DNA of 64,000 nt from Shimia sp. Alg240-R146 (GCF_947331465.1 NZ_CAMZOK010000002.1:620001-684000); one strand, 5' to 3'. Counted from the stretch's first letter, positions 1 through 9,614 are shown. A program made the numbers and translations. The notes: generated by a model not told the origin, from the sequence alone.

Positions 1-1
1 T

Positions 2-925
2 ATGATTTGCGGCGCCGAAGACCTGATTGCGGTTTGCCGTGAAAAGATTGCTGACAAGCCACACGCGCTGTCAGCGGACGGCAAGTTCAGCTGGGAAGAG
101 GTCGAATGTCTGGGCGCCTGCACCAACGCGCCAATGGCACAGATCGGCAAAGATTACTTTGAGGATCTGACCGCCGAAGGTTTTGCCAAAATGCTGGATG
201 AGATGGCCGCAGGCCAAGTGCCGTTGCCGGGGCCACAGAACGGGCGTTATGCGTCCGAGCCTCTGACGGGCCTGACCACGCTCAAGGACTTTGACAGCGG
301 TCACACGCAATACAACGCGTCCGTGCAGCTCGCGTCGGATCTGGGCGATAGCATCAAGCGCATCGACGGCACCGAAGTGCCACTTTTGACGCCTTGGATC
401 GACAAAGATGGCAAGGTCGCGGGTCGCGAAGCCGAAAATGCACCGCCTGCGCCAGCGGCAACGCCGAAGCCGGCTGTTAAACAGGCAGAAGAGGCTAAGA
501 AAGCCAAAGATGCCGCGGCCAAACCGGCTGCGGAAGAAAAGCCCAAAAAGGCTGCCAAGAAGGCCGAGAAAAAGGCCGAAACCAAAGCTGCGAAACCAGC
601 CAAGGCAAAACCCGCCAAGACGGCGTCTGCTGAAAAACCAGCCGCCAAGAAAGCCGCGCCAAAGAAAGCGGCCGCCAAAGCGGGCAAGGCGGATGATCTC
701 AAACTGCTGAAGGGCGTTGGCCCTGCACTTGAGAAAAAGTTGCACGCGAATGGCGTTAAAACCTTTGCCCAGATCGCGGCGTGGGTTGCAGAAGATATCA
801 CGGACATGGATGACAAACTGTCGTTTAAGGGCCGCATCGAACGAGACAACTGGGTCCAACAGGCAAAACTGTTGGCTGAAGGTGGAGACACAGAATTCTC
901 CAAACGCGCAAAGGACGCAAAGTAA
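2..925 (+). CDS. nuoE: NADH-quinone oxidoreductase subunit E (partial, 5' end outside window) with C-terminal HhH extension
   Basis: This is the C-terminal part of the 24-kDa complex I subunit. It carries a [2Fe-2S] cluster of the peripheral arm and helps pass electrons from NADH. The frame is already open at the first base, so the start lies upstream. Of the cluster ligands, the C-x3-C pair (visible residues 36 and 40, in [10 protein letters not shown]) is present; the first pair must lie just outside. After about visible residue 140 comes a long Ala/Lys/Pro-rich linker, then a 65-residue helix-hairpin-helix-like domain (689-883, [12 protein letters not shown]) that classical NuoE lacks. Long tails of this kind are known in Rhodobacteraceae NuoE. 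The same domain recurs in the next gene. First visible gene of the nuo operon. Confidence 0.95.
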   Translation: MICGAEDLIAVCREKIADKPHALSADGKFSWEEVECLGACTNAPMAQIGKDYFEDLTAEGFAKMLDEMAAGQVPLPGPQNGRYASEPLTGLTTLKDFDSGHTQYNASVQLASDLGDSIKRIDGTEVPLLTPWIDKDGKVAGREAENAPPAPAATPKPAVKQAEEAKKAKDAAAKPAAEEKPKKAAKKAEKKAETKAAKPAKAKPAKTASAEKPAAKKAAPKKAAAKAGKADDLKLLKGVGPALEKKLHANGVKTFAQIAAWVAEDITDMDDKLSFKGRIERDNWVQQAKLLAEGGDTEFSKRAKDAK

Positions 926-957
926 AATAACAAGACCAACATAGGGAAAAACGTAAC

Positions 958-1665
958 ATGGCCACTGAAAACAAAAATATGACCTGCACAATCGCGTGTT
1001 GGGTGATCGCCGCGATTGTCGGCTTGATCGCATTCATGGTGCTGAAAGGCATCCTTTGGACCCTGCTTGCGTTGATCTTTGGTGTTGTTGTCGTTGTGGT
1101 GCTGGGCCTGTGGATGGTGAAAACCTTCTGCGTGACCGAAGCAGCGCCCGCGTCGATCCCTGCGAGCGCGCCAGCAGCAGCACCCGCACCTGCTGCACCA
1201 GCGGCGCAGCCTGCCGATGAGCCGGCAGAGGCCGAATCCGAAGCAGCAGCCGACGAAGCCGCGGCCAACGCCAACGAAGCAATGGCCGCTGATGCGTCTG
1301 ATGCAGACAGCACCGCGTCAGTGATCAAGCCAAGCACTGAACTGCCGGGTCAGAAAGAACTGGCTGAGCGTAAGGGTGAGTGGACCTACGAAAAGCCTGC
1401 GGATGAGGCAGCGCCTAAGGCCGCCAAAGCGGCACCCAAGCCCAAAGCGGCCGCCGCAACATCTGGTGCCGACGATCTTAAGCAGCTGAAGGGCGTTGGC
1501 CCGGCGTTGGAGAAAAAGCTGCAGGAAAATGGCGTGACAACTTTTGCGCAGATCGCTGCGTGGGGCGCCGCAGACATCGCAGACATGGACGACAAACTGT
1601 CATTCAAAGGCCGGATCGAACGCGACGGTTGGGTGGAACAAGCCAAGACGCTCGCTGAGGGCTGA
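958..1665 (+). CDS. membrane protein with C-terminal HhH domain duplicated from NuoE tail
   Basis: 235-residue protein between nuoE and nuoF. Residues about 10-52 are strongly hydrophobic and can form one or two membrane helices. They are followed by an Ala/Pro/Glu-rich, probably disordered linker (about 60-165) and a final 65-residue domain with [12 protein letters not shown] and [13 protein letters not shown]. That domain matches the NuoE tail at 55 of 65 positions by direct comparison, so the two are a recent duplicate or are kept alike by gene conversion. The fold resembles helix-hairpin-helix domains, which usually bind nucleic acid, but its role here is unknown. Position and co-orientation suggest a complex I accessory or assembly factor; that is inference. 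Confidence 0.85.
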   Translation: MATENKNMTCTIACWVIAAIVGLIAFMVLKGILWTLLALIFGVVVVVVLGLWMVKTFCVTEAAPASIPASAPAAAPAPAAPAAQPADEPAEAESEAAADEAAANANEAMAADASDADSTASVIKPSTELPGQKELAERKGEWTYEKPADEAAPKAAKAAPKPKAAAATSGADDLKQLKGVGPALEKKLQENGVTTFAQIAAWGAADIADMDDKLSFKGRIERDGWVEQAKTLAEG

Positions 1666-1668
1666 GGT

Positions 1669-1896
1669 ATGAGTGGAGAGACAAAGGATCAGGAACTGGC
1701 CCGCAGGGGCCGTGTTGTGGCGCTGGTGATTGCTGGCTCCGTTTTGATCTGGATGGCTCTCAATGTAATTGGAAAGGCGGCAGGATTGCCGGGGCGCTTT
1801 GCGCTTCTCTTTGATCTTGCCGCTTTGGCCGCGCTGATTTGGGCGTTGGTGAATATCTATCAGATCTGGCGTGCGCGTCAGGCAGACGAAGGGTAA
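1669..1896 (+). CDS. small two-helix membrane protein (DUF5337-like)
   Basis: 75-residue protein starting 3 bases after the previous stop and ending 4 bases before nuoF. A short charged N-terminus ([12 protein letters not shown]) is followed by two hydrophobic helices (about 16-34 and 42-64) and a basic/acidic tail. Length, layout and location inside the nuo operon fit the Rhodobacteraceae DUF5337 family, recalled from knowledge rather than searched. Function unknown. Tight spacing implies co-translation with complex I subunits. Confidence 0.8.
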   Translation: MSGETKDQELARRGRVVALVIAGSVLIWMALNVIGKAAGLPGRFALLFDLAALAALIWALVNIYQIWRARQADEG

Positions 1897-1900
1897 CGGG

Positions 1901-3196
1901 ATGCTCAAAGATCAGGACCGTATCTTTACCAACCTCTACGGCATGCATGACCGCACGCTGGCAGGGGCAAAGGCACGTGGCCACTGGGACGGCACCGCCA
2001 AGCTGATCCAGGCGGGGCGGGAGACCATCATCGAACGGATGAAGGCCTCCGGTTTGCGTGGCCGTGGCGGCGCGGGCTTCCCGACAGGGCTGAAGTGGTC
2101 CTTTATGCCCAAGGAAAGCGACGGACGTCCGGCTTATCTGGTCATCAACGCTGATGAATCCGAGCCCGGCACCTGTAAAGACCGCGAAATCATGCGCCAC
2201 GATCCGCACACGCTGATCGAAGGGGCTTTGATTGCGTCCTTCGCGATGAATGCGCACACCTCCTATATCTACATTCGCGGTGAATATGTCCGCGAACGCG
2301 AAGCGCTGCAGGCCGCGATTGATGAATGCTATGATGCGGGTCTTCTTGGCAAAAACGCCGCTGGGTCCGGCTGGGATTTCGATCTGTTCCTGAACCACGG
2401 GGCAGGGGCGTATATCTGCGGCGAAGAAACCGCGCTGATCGAAAGCCTTGAGGGCAAAAAAGGTATGCCGCGCATGAAGCCGCCGTTTCCGGCGGGCGCG
2501 GGTCTCTATGGCTGCCCGACCACGGTGAACAACGTGGAATCGATCGCCGTTGTGCCCACCATCTTGCGCCGTGGACCGGAATGGTTTGCAGGCTTTGGTC
2601 GCCCCAACAACGCGGGCACCAAGATTTTTGGCATCTCCGGTCACGTGAATACGCCCTGTGTTGTCGAAGAAGAGATGTCGATCTCTTTTGAAGAGCTGAT
2701 CGAGAAACACTGTGGCGGCATTCGCGGCGGCTGGGACAATCTGTTGGCCGTGATCCCCGGTGGGTCTTCGGTGCCATGTGTGCGTGGCGAAAACATGCGC
2801 GACGCGGTTATGGATTTTGACGCCCTGCGCGAGGTCGGCAGCTCGCTTGGTACCGCCGCCGTCATCGTGATGGACAAACAGACCGACATCATCAAAGCGA
2901 TCTGGCGGCTGTCGAAATTCTACAAACACGAAAGCTGTGGCCAGTGTACGCCTTGTCGCGAAGGCACGGGCTGGATGATGCGTGTCATGGACCGACTGGT
3001 GCGAGGCGAGGCCGAAATTGAAGAGATCGACATGCTGTTTGACGTGACCAAACAGGTCGAGGGCCACACCATCTGCGCGCTCGGTGACGCGGCCGCTTGG
3101 CCTATTCAGGGTTTGATCAAGAACTTCCGTGAGGAAATCGAAGATCGCATCAAGGCAAACAAAACCGGGCGCATGGGCGCCATGGCTGCGGAGTAA
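1901..3196 (+). CDS. nuoF: NADH-quinone oxidoreductase subunit F (NADH- and FMN-binding)
   Basis: The 51-kDa complex I subunit (431 residues) oxidises NADH through FMN and carries a [4Fe-4S] cluster. The glycine-rich NADH/FMN motif [10 protein letters not shown] is at residues 54-63, followed by [10 protein letters not shown] (about 83-92) and [13 protein letters not shown]. The cluster ligands C346, C349, C352 and C392 ([11 protein letters not shown], then TICALGD) are all present. An in-frame GTG exists upstream at 1871, but it lies inside the preceding gene. The ATG at 1901, four bases after that stop, gives the normal family N-terminus. Intact and of normal length. Confidence 0.98.
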   Translation: MLKDQDRIFTNLYGMHDRTLAGAKARGHWDGTAKLIQAGRETIIERMKASGLRGRGGAGFPTGLKWSFMPKESDGRPAYLVINADESEPGTCKDREIMRHDPHTLIEGALIASFAMNAHTSYIYIRGEYVREREALQAAIDECYDAGLLGKNAAGSGWDFDLFLNHGAGAYICGEETALIESLEGKKGMPRMKPPFPAGAGLYGCPTTVNNVESIAVVPTILRRGPEWFAGFGRPNNAGTKIFGISGHVNTPCVVEEEMSISFEELIEKHCGGIRGGWDNLLAVIPGGSSVPCVRGENMRDAVMDFDALREVGSSLGTAAVIVMDKQTDIIKAIWRLSKFYKHESCGQCTPCREGTGWMMRVMDRLVRGEAEIEEIDMLFDVTKQVEGHTICALGDAAAWPIQGLIKNFREEIEDRIKANKTGRMGAMAAE

Positions 3197-3223
3197 AGCT
3201 GCAATATTTTGGAGGGTAGGGTT

Positions 3224-3643
3224 TTGAAACACGGTACCAAAAACAGCGCCTTAGGGGTTGCCGGTATTGTTCTCGGTAGCGCTCTGGCGACACCGGCTCT
3301 TGCTGATCGTTCAGCAGAGGTGCGCGCCTATGTTTCAAATCAATTGGCCTCCAATTATGCGGCACGTGAAATCGGTAGAAATTGTAAATCCATGCGCGCC
3401 GTCGAAAGCAAGATCGGCGGCGCCGCGATGGGCCTGAAAAAAACGCTCATGGCCAAGGGCTATACCAAAGAAGAGATCAACGCCGGGCTCAAAGGGGTGA
3501 AACTTTCCGGAGGTAAGGCATCGGGCAAAGCTATGGTCCTGAAAATGGGCGCAGTGGAGGGCAACGAAGCCTCTTATTGCTCTGTTGGCGACACTGAAAT
3601 TGCAAACAAGACCTTTATCGGGTCGGTGCTGAAAAAGAAGTAA
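3224..3643 (+). CDS. exported small protein, DUF5333-like (copy 1)
   Basis: About 139 residues from a TTG at 3224, chosen because GGAGG at 3211-3215 is at ideal spacing; a TTG at 3209 would overlap that site. An N-terminal signal peptide (hydrophobic segment ending TPALA) predicts export to the periplasm. The mature part has two cysteines (about residues 54 and 121) and the pattern GYTKEEINAGLKG ... SYCSVGDTEIANKTFIG. The same order of motifs appears in the gene at 4125 (GYSRDEIKTYI ... FCTFGHAEIERNSAIG). Both therefore look like divergent members of one family, probably DUF5333, found in Rhodobacteraceae nuo operons. Function unknown. Confidence 0.75.
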   Translation: MKHGTKNSALGVAGIVLGSALATPALADRSAEVRAYVSNQLASNYAAREIGRNCKSMRAVESKIGGAAMGLKKTLMAKGYTKEEINAGLKGVKLSGGKASGKAMVLKMGAVEGNEASYCSVGDTEIANKTFIGSVLKKK

Positions 3644-3646
3644 GCG

Positions 3647-4021
3647 ATGAAAAACACCCGCAACATTCTGACTAAAGCAAAAGCCACCCGCGTCGCGACG
3701 GGTGTCGTTCTTTGTGCGACGTTGGCACTCAGCGCCTGCGTCAACCGAAACAAAGACGACCAGTTCGCCTTCAATGGAATCTACTTCCAATCCAAAGCTG
3801 ACAAAGTCTCCAAAGAGCAGCGCGACCGATTTGAATCGATCGTGAAACGGGCGAACCAAGATCTCGCAGCAGCGCGCGAAGCAGGCCGCTATGCCGGAAC
3901 CCGCTATTGCATCGCCGAATATGGCACTTCTCGCATCGAATGGATCGTTGGGCCTGACAACGAAGCCGTGGTGCCAGTTGACGACACTTTGCGTCTCGAA
4001 GGGATCTGTCGCCCGACATGA
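3647..4021 (+). CDS. putative lipoprotein in nuo operon
   Basis: 124 residues, ATG three bases after the previous stop. A basic N-terminus, hydrophobic segment and LSAC lipobox (Cys about 31) predict a lipid-anchored periplasmic protein. The mature part has GIYFQSKADK, a long amphipathic helix and a pair of cysteines (about 93 and 121) that could form a disulfide. No enzymatic motif is visible. It sits between two related exported proteins upstream of nuoG, so it is presumably cotranscribed with complex I. Confidence 0.75.
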   Translation: MKNTRNILTKAKATRVATGVVLCATLALSACVNRNKDDQFAFNGIYFQSKADKVSKEQRDRFESIVKRANQDLAAAREAGRYAGTRYCIAEYGTSRIEWIVGPDNEAVVPVDDTLRLEGICRPT

Positions 4022-4124
4022 TCATGTCCGCTGCATATCCGGGCTGTTATTGCCTATCAGGTGGCCATCAGGTCTCCCCAAGCCGTGCGGGAATTTCTCC
4101 CGCATGCGCAAAAGGAGAATTTGA

Positions 4125-4526
4125 ATGAAACGCCTGTCATCCATGACGCTGGGTTTGTCACTTGCCGCTGCAACCGCTTGGGCGAACCCGCCACTGCGCG
4201 AGGTCTCCGAGATCGACGACCAGATTTTCTGGGGCGTGCTGGCATATGAGATTTCCGAGCAGTGCGACAGCATTGATGCGCGCACAATGAAGGCCGTTGG
4301 CGATCTCTGGTCGCTGGCCAACAAAGCGCGCTCGCTGGGCTACAGCCGCGACGAGATCAAAACATACATCCGCTCGGATGAAGAAAAAGCCCGCATGCGC
4401 AAGCGCGGCGAGGCATTTCTGGCGAGCAAAGGGGTCACTTACGATGCCCCTGAAACCTTCTGCACCTTCGGGCACGCAGAAATCGAACGAAACAGCGCGA
4501 TCGGCGCGTATTTGAGGGCGAAATAG
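4125..4526 (+). CDS. exported small protein, DUF5333 family (copy 2)
   Basis: 133 residues with a cleavable signal peptide (residues 1-20, ending AWA). Cysteines at about 46 and 117 flank helices containing GYSRDEIKTYIRSDEEK and FCTFGHAEIERNSAIGAYL. This matches my recollection of DUF5333, a Rhodobacterales-restricted family. The ATG follows AAAAGGAGAA at 4109-4118. About 100 non-coding bases separate it from the lipoprotein gene, and the stop is 3 bases before nuoG. Function unknown; periplasmic location inferred from the signal peptide. Confidence 0.8.
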   Translation: MKRLSSMTLGLSLAAATAWANPPLREVSEIDDQIFWGVLAYEISEQCDSIDARTMKAVGDLWSLANKARSLGYSRDEIKTYIRSDEEKARMRKRGEAFLASKGVTYDAPETFCTFGHAEIERNSAIGAYLRAK

Positions 4527-4529
4527 GCG

Positions 4530-6542
4530 ATGTCTGACCTACGCAAGATCATCATCGACGAGACCGAGGTCGAAGTAGAGGGCGCTATGACCCTTATTCA
4601 GGCCTGCGAAGAGGCTGGCGTGGAAATTCCACGCTTCTGCTATCACGAACGACTGTCGATTGCCGGCAACTGTCGCATGTGCCTGGTTGAGGTTGTGGGC
4701 GGCCCACCGAAGCCTGCCGCTTCCTGCGCGATGCAGGTCCGCGATCTGCGCCCCGGCCCAGAAGGCCAGCCGCCTGTGGTGAAAACCAACTCGCCCATGG
4801 TCAAAAAGGCCCGCGAAGGCGTGATGGAGTTCATGCTGATCAACCACCCGCTGGATTGCCCGATCTGCGATCAGGGTGGCGAATGCGACCTTCAGGATCA
4901 GGCTGTGGCATACGGCGTGGATTTCTCCCGCTTCCGCGAACCCAAACGCGCGGTGGACGATCTCAATCTCGGCCCACTTGTGGGCACCGCGATGACCCGT
5001 TGCATCAGCTGCACGCGTTGCGTGCGCTTTACTTCCGAGGTCGCTGGCATCACCCAGATGGGTCAGACCGGTCGCGGCGAAGATGCGGAAATCACCAGCT
5101 ATCTGAACGAAACGCTCGACAGCAACCTGCAAGGCAACATCATTGATCTGTGCCCCGTCGGTGCGCTGACCTCCAAGCCTTACAGCTTCACCGCGCGTCC
5201 GTGGGAACTGACCAAGACCGAAACCATCGACGTGATGGACGGGCTTGGCGCCAACATCCGCGTGGATACCAAGGGGCGCGAAGTGATGCGCATCCTACCG
5301 CGCAACCACGATGGCGTGAACGAAGAATGGATTTCCGACAAGACCCGCTTTGTCTGGGACGGCCTGCGTCGCCAGCGTTTGGACACGCCATATGTACGTG
5401 TTGACGGCAAGCTCAAACCGGCGACATGGGGCGAGGCTCTGTCCGCCGCTGCCGGTGCGATGAAAGGCAAAAAAGTTGCCGCACTTGTGGGCGATCTGGT
5501 CCCGACTGAAGCCACTTTCGCACTCAAAAAGATCGTGGACGGCCTCGAAGGCACAATTGAATGCCGCACCAACGGCGCGGTGCTGCCTGCCGATAACCGC
5601 TCTGCCTACGTCGGCAATGCAGCGATCGAAGACATTGATACCGCAAAGAAAATCTATCTGATCGGTTCCAACCCACGCCTTGAGGCACCGGTGTTGAACG
5701 CGCGTATCCGCAAGGCCTGGACCAAAGGTGCCGACGTTGTGGCTGTGGGTCCGAAGTTCATGGACCTGACCTACGACTTTACCTTCATGGGCCCCGGTCG
5801 TCTGATGCTCAACAAGGCCGTTGACGAAGCGCAGCCCACAGAGAACGCGCTTGTGATTGTCGGGCAGGGTGCTCTGACCGAAGGTGACGGCGTTGCGGTT
5901 TTGGGCAAGGCGATGGCGCTGGCTGAAAAGCTTGGCGGCAAGATGATGGTTCTGCACACAGCGGCCAGCCGCGTCGGTGCGATGGACGTTGGTGCCGTGA
6001 CCGAAGGCGGCATGGACGCGGCCCTTGAGGGGGCCGAGGTGGTCTTCAACCTTGGCGCGGATGAGGTCGATATCGCCGAAGGTCCGTTTGTGATCTATCA
6101 GGGCAGCCATGGTGACCGTGGCGCGCACCGCGCGGATGTGATCCTGCCAGCGGCGGCCTATACCGAGGAAAACGGCCTGTTTGTGAACACAGAAGGGCGT
6201 CCACAATTGGCGATGCGCGCGGGCTTTGCGCCGGGTGATGCCAAAGAAAACTGGGCCATCTTGCGCGCACTTAGCGCCGAGTTGGACGCAACGCTGGCTT
6301 ATGACAGCCTCGCGCAATTGCGTCAGGCGCTGGTGGCAGAGGTGCCGCATCTCGCCAAGGTCGATCAGGTGATCGACAACGGCTGGGACGCTTTGGAGGT
6401 CAAAGAGTTGGGCAAGGGTGCCTTTGCCAATGCGATTGGCGATTTCTACCTGACCAACCCGATTGCGCGCGCCAGTGCCGTGATGGCGGAACTCTCCGCC
6501 AACGCCAAAGCGCGCCACAGCAAAAAGATCGCAGCGGAGTAA
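4530..6542 (+). CDS. nuoG: NADH-quinone oxidoreductase subunit G
   Basis: The 75-kDa complex I iron-sulfur subunit (670 residues) extends the electron path from NuoF towards NuoI. N-terminal [2Fe-2S] ligands are C37, C48, C51 and C66. The His-Cys3 [4Fe-4S] site is H106, C110, C113 and C119 ([14 protein letters not shown]). The second [4Fe-4S] site is C158, C161, C164 and C208. The rest is a molybdopterin-oxidoreductase-like domain. Length is that of alphaproteobacterial and mitochondrial homologues, shorter than the E. coli type. ATG four bases after the upstream stop. Confidence 0.98.
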   Translation: MSDLRKIIIDETEVEVEGAMTLIQACEEAGVEIPRFCYHERLSIAGNCRMCLVEVVGGPPKPAASCAMQVRDLRPGPEGQPPVVKTNSPMVKKAREGVMEFMLINHPLDCPICDQGGECDLQDQAVAYGVDFSRFREPKRAVDDLNLGPLVGTAMTRCISCTRCVRFTSEVAGITQMGQTGRGEDAEITSYLNETLDSNLQGNIIDLCPVGALTSKPYSFTARPWELTKTETIDVMDGLGANIRVDTKGREVMRILPRNHDGVNEEWISDKTRFVWDGLRRQRLDTPYVRVDGKLKPATWGEALSAAAGAMKGKKVAALVGDLVPTEATFALKKIVDGLEGTIECRTNGAVLPADNRSAYVGNAAIEDIDTAKKIYLIGSNPRLEAPVLNARIRKAWTKGADVVAVGPKFMDLTYDFTFMGPGRLMLNKAVDEAQPTENALVIVGQGALTEGDGVAVLGKAMALAEKLGGKMMVLHTAASRVGAMDVGAVTEGGMDAALEGAEVVFNLGADEVDIAEGPFVIYQGSHGDRGAHRADVILPAAAYTEENGLFVNTEGRPQLAMRAGFAPGDAKENWAILRALSAELDATLAYDSLAQLRQALVAEVPHLAKVDQVIDNGWDALEVKELGKGAFANAIGDFYLTNPIARASAVMAELSANAKARHSKKIAAE

Positions 6543-6548
6543 CCCAGA

Positions 6549-6959
6549 GTGATGTTTCGCCCTCATATCCTCGCTCTCAGCGTCGCGGCCCTTGGGCTGG
6601 CGGCCTGTGAACCGCAGACCGACGGGTCCGTGGCGCGGGATGTGGTGTTTTTACCCGATTATCAAGGCGTGGACACCCGCCTTCTTGAAGGTGATTTGGT
6701 GAACTTTCACGTGGCCATGCGCGGGGCGCGCAGCGAGACGGACGTGCACCGCTATGCGGAATGTGCTGCTGCGCAATACACGCTGATCCGCGGCTTTGGT
6801 TTTGCCCGCCACGTGCGTACGACAACCAACAAATCGAACGAGATCTGGAGCGGCGACGCTGTCTACGTGATCTCGGCAGCCCTTCCCAAAGGGCTCAAAA
6901 CAATTGATGCAGAGGTCATCGTGGCCGACTGCGAAGACAATAGCATACCGACGGTGTGA
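6549..6959 (+). CDS. putative lipoprotein between nuoG and nuoH
   Basis: 136 residues. N-terminal hydrophobic segment with LAAC lipobox (Cys about 20) predicts a lipid-anchored periplasmic protein. The mature region has RYAECAAAQYTLIRGFGFARHVR and ends EVIVADCEDNSIPTV, with two further cysteines that could pair. It lies 6 bases after nuoG and 6 bases before nuoH, so it is almost certainly cotranscribed and co-translated with complex I. It does not align with the lipoprotein at 3647. No enzymatic motif; function unknown. Confidence 0.8.
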   Translation: MMFRPHILALSVAALGLAACEPQTDGSVARDVVFLPDYQGVDTRLLEGDLVNFHVAMRGARSETDVHRYAECAAAQYTLIRGFGFARHVRTTTNKSNEIWSGDAVYVISAALPKGLKTIDAEVIVADCEDNSIPTV

Positions 6960-6965
6960 GGACTC

Positions 6966-8003
6966 ATGACGAATTTCTTTGACACAAACCTCGGGACACT
7001 GCTGATCGTGCTTGGTCAGGTCCTGCTGGTCGTTGTTCCCTTGCTGGTGGCGCTGGCGTTTCTGCTTTACGCCGATCGCAAGATCTGGGCAGCTGTCCAG
7101 CTGCGCCGTGGCCCAAACGTGGTGGGCGTCTTCGGCCTGCTGCAAAGCTTCGCGGACTTCATCAAATATGCGGTGAAGGAAATCGTCTATCCGGCGGGCG
7201 CTGACAAAGTTGTCTTCCTGCTGGCCCCGATGATCACGCTTTGCATGGCGCTGATTGCTTGGGCGGTGATCCCGTTCAACGACGGCTGGGTGGTGTCTGA
7301 CATCAACGTGGCGATCCTATACGTGATGGCCGTCAGCTCGCTTGAGGTTTACGGCGTGATCATGGGCGGTTGGGCGTCAAACTCCAAATACCCGTTCCTT
7401 GGCTCGCTGCGTTCGGCTGCGCAGATGATTTCCTATGAGGTCTCGCTGGGCCTGATCATCATCGGCATCATCATCTCGACCGGGTCTATGAACTTTGGCG
7501 ACATCGTTGCCGCCCAAGATGGCCGCTATGGCATCTTCAGCTGGTACTGGCTGCCGCACTTCCCGATGCTGTTCCTGTTCCTGATCTCCGCCATGGCCGA
7601 AACCAACCGCCCTCCATTTGACCTTCCGGAAGCGGAAAGCGAACTGGTGGCTGGTTATCAGGTGGAATACAGCTCGACACCGTTCCTGCTGTTTATGATC
7701 GGCGAATATGTCGCCATCGTGCTGATGTGTGCGCTGGTGTCGCTGCTGTTCCTTGGCGGCTGGCTGTCACCCATTCCGGGTCTGCCAGACGGCATTGGCT
7801 GGATGCTTCTGAAAATCTGCTTCGTCTTCTTCATCTTCTCGATGGTCAAGGCGATCACCCCGCGCTTCCGCTACGACCAGTTGATGCGCATCGGTTGGAA
7901 AGTCTTCCTGCCGCTGTCGCTGTTTTGGGTAGTTTTGGTGGCGTTCCTCGCAAAATTCGAAATTCTTGGCGGCGCCTATGCCCGCTGGGCCATCGGAGGC
8001 TGA
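6966..8003 (+). CDS. nuoH: NADH-quinone oxidoreductase subunit H
   Basis: Membrane subunit of complex I (345 residues, about eight helices) at the junction with the peripheral arm, lining the quinone entry channel. Recognisable family sequences are [20 protein letters not shown] near residues 35-54 and [20 protein letters not shown] about 215-235, the acidic quinone-site loop. Normal length. Starts 6 bases after the upstream lipoprotein gene; nuoI begins one base after its stop. Confidence 0.98.
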   Translation: MTNFFDTNLGTLLIVLGQVLLVVVPLLVALAFLLYADRKIWAAVQLRRGPNVVGVFGLLQSFADFIKYAVKEIVYPAGADKVVFLLAPMITLCMALIAWAVIPFNDGWVVSDINVAILYVMAVSSLEVYGVIMGGWASNSKYPFLGSLRSAAQMISYEVSLGLIIIGIIISTGSMNFGDIVAAQDGRYGIFSWYWLPHFPMLFLFLISAMAETNRPPFDLPEAESELVAGYQVEYSSTPFLLFMIGEYVAIVLMCALVSLLFLGGWLSPIPGLPDGIGWMLLKICFVFFIFSMVKAITPRFRYDQLMRIGWKVFLPLSLFWVVLVAFLAKFEILGGAYARWAIGG

Positions 8004-8004
8004 T

Positions 8005-8499
8005 ATGACGGCAATCGACTACAAACGCGCCGCCGGTTATTTCCTGCTGAAAGATTTCTTCGGCGGTTTCCGCCTTGGCATGAAGTACTTCTTCAAACCC
8101 AAAGCGACGCTGAACTATCCGCATGAAAAAGGCCCGCTCAGCCCGCGTTTTCGCGGCGAGCACGCCCTGCGCCGCTATCCCAATGGCGAAGAGCGATGCA
8201 TTGCCTGCAAGCTTTGCGAGGCGATCTGTCCGGCGCAAGCAATCACCATCGACGCGGAACCCCGCGAAGACGGCTCGCGCCGCACCACGCGCTATGACAT
8301 CGACATGACCAAATGCATTTACTGCGGCTTCTGCGAAGAAGCCTGCCCAGTAGACGCCATTGTCGAAGGCCCGAATTTCGAGTTCGCCACCGAGACCCGC
8401 GAAGAGTTGTTCTATGACAAAGCAAAACTGCTTGAGAACGGCGAACGTTGGGAAGCAGAGATCGCCAAGAACCTAGAACTGGATGCACCGTACCGATGA
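8005..8499 (+). CDS. nuoI: NADH-quinone oxidoreductase subunit I
   Basis: 164-residue ferredoxin-like subunit carrying the two [4Fe-4S] clusters (N6a/N6b) that feed the quinone-proximal cluster. Ligand sets are C65, C68, C71, C75 ([12 protein letters not shown]) and C104, C107, C110, C114 ([12 protein letters not shown]). The ATG at 8005 one base after nuoH gives the normal N-terminus; an upstream ATG at 7966 lies inside nuoH. Its stop overlaps the start of the next gene in an ATGA arrangement. Confidence 0.98.
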   Translation: MTAIDYKRAAGYFLLKDFFGGFRLGMKYFFKPKATLNYPHEKGPLSPRFRGEHALRRYPNGEERCIACKLCEAICPAQAITIDAEPREDGSRRTTRYDIDMTKCIYCGFCEEACPVDAIVEGPNFEFATETREELFYDKAKLLENGERWEAEIAKNLELDAPYR

Positions 8500-8903
8500 C
8501 CGATCCCAAAAACCCATATCAGGCGATGTTCGCCCAGTATCAGGAGATGGCGAAAGCCTTCAATCCCGCGCTGGAATCCTTCACGCCCAAGGGGTTTGAG
8601 ACGCTTTGGCCAACGATGCCCAAGGACGTTATGGAGATGTTCTTTGGCAACACGATGAACCCCGGCGGCCTTGATGCCAAGACCCGCCTGCTGCTGACCC
8701 TTGGGGCGCTCACCATGCTGGGCGCGCAAGCAGACGCACAAATTCGGCTCACCGTCCGTCACCTGACGGAAACAGGGGCCACGAAACAGGAAATTGTGGA
8801 GACCATCGGCCAGATGTCGATGTTCGCCGGTATTCCCGCCACCACCCGCGCCATGGAATTGGTGCAAGAGGTGCTCGCGGAACAAGAGGGAAGTGAAACA
8901 TGA
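8496..8903 (+). CDS. carboxymuconolactone decarboxylase-like protein inserted between nuoI and nuoJ
   Basis: 135 residues. The central part ([30 protein letters not shown]... in shortened form; then [22 protein letters not shown]) follows the helical carboxymuconolactone decarboxylase/AhpD-like pattern. It contains no cysteine, so the CxxC peroxidase site of AhpD is absent, and it cannot be assigned that activity. It overlaps nuoI and nuoJ by 4 bases (ATGA) on both sides, so its translation is coupled to complex I. A structural or assembly role is inference. Confidence 0.8.
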   Translation: MTDPKNPYQAMFAQYQEMAKAFNPALESFTPKGFETLWPTMPKDVMEMFFGNTMNPGGLDAKTRLLLTLGALTMLGAQADAQIRLTVRHLTETGATKQEIVETIGQMSMFAGIPATTRAMELVQEVLAEQEGSET

Positions 8904-9508
8904 CCATCGCAGCTTTGGCATTTTGGTTGTTTTCGATCTGCGTGATCGCAGGCGGGTTTTTCACCGTCGTCAGCCGCAACCCGGTGCACTCGGTGCTCTG
9001 GCTCATTCTGGCTTTCCTAAGCTCCGCGGGACTGTTTGTGCTTTTGGGCGCGGAGTTTGTGGCGATGCTTTTGATCATTGTCTACGTCGGCGCGGTCGCT
9101 GTGCTGTTCCTGTTTGTGGTGATGATGCTGGATGTGGACTTTGCCGAACTCAAGGCGGGCATGGCGCAATACCTGCCGCTGGCGTTGCTGATCGGCGTGG
9201 TGCTGTTGATGCAACTGGGCATGGCCTTTGGTGTGTGGCAATTCGCCGACGGCGCCGAAGCGGCCCGCGCGGCTGTCGCGCCAACCGACACACACAACAC
9301 GGCGGCGCTGGGTCTGATCCTGTATGACCAGTACTTCCTGCTCTTCCAGCTGGCCGGTCTGATACTGCTGGTCGCCATGATCGGCGCAATTGTTCTGACA
9401 CTGCGCCACCGCAAAGACGTCAAACGCCAGAACGTTCTGGAACAAATGTGGCGTGATCCAGCGGATTCGATGGAGCTCAAAGACGTAAAACCGGGGCAGG
9501 GGCTCTAA
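8900..9508 (+). CDS. nuoJ: NADH-quinone oxidoreductase subunit J
   Basis: Complex I membrane subunit (202 residues, five predicted helices), part of the proton-channel module near the quinone site. The family stretch [20 protein letters not shown] is near residues 26-45 and [20 protein letters not shown] follows. The start overlaps the upstream CMD-like gene by 4 bases. A 106-base gap containing a hairpin separates it from nuoK, unusually large for this operon. Confidence 0.97.
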   Translation: MTIAALAFWLFSICVIAGGFFTVVSRNPVHSVLWLILAFLSSAGLFVLLGAEFVAMLLIIVYVGAVAVLFLFVVMMLDVDFAELKAGMAQYLPLALLIGVVLLMQLGMAFGVWQFADGAEAARAAVAPTDTHNTAALGLILYDQYFLLFQLAGLILLVAMIGAIVLTLRHRKDVKRQNVLEQMWRDPADSMELKDVKPGQGL

Positions 9509-9554
9509 GCCTCTCTCCGCCCCGGACATGATCCGAGGGACACGAACCAAGAAA

Positions 9555-9573
9555 GCCCCGCCAAAATCGGGGC
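9555..9573 (+). other. intercistronic hairpin between nuoJ and nuoK
   Basis: A perfect 6-bp G+C stem (GCCCCG/CGGGGC) with a 7-base loop lies in the 106-base nuoJ-nuoK gap. No T-run follows, so it is not an obvious terminator. It could stabilise or delimit mRNA segments after processing. Role inferred. Confidence 0.4.
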
Positions 9574-9614
9574 ACGACAAATGAAAGACGAATGGGGCAA
9601 CCCTGAGGGACGTT

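Noticed and set aside
71..1033. Long open frames on the - strand opposite nuoE and the following gene
   Set aside because: Antisense shadow of Ala/Lys-rich coding sequence; translations are Arg/Cys/Phe-rich with no protein-like features.
1760..3232. 490-codon open frame on the - strand opposite nuoF
   Set aside because: nuoF is clearly real with all motifs; the antisense frame reflects codon bias.
5295..6566. 423-codon open frame on the - strand opposite nuoG
   Set aside because: Shadow of nuoG; no signal or motif.
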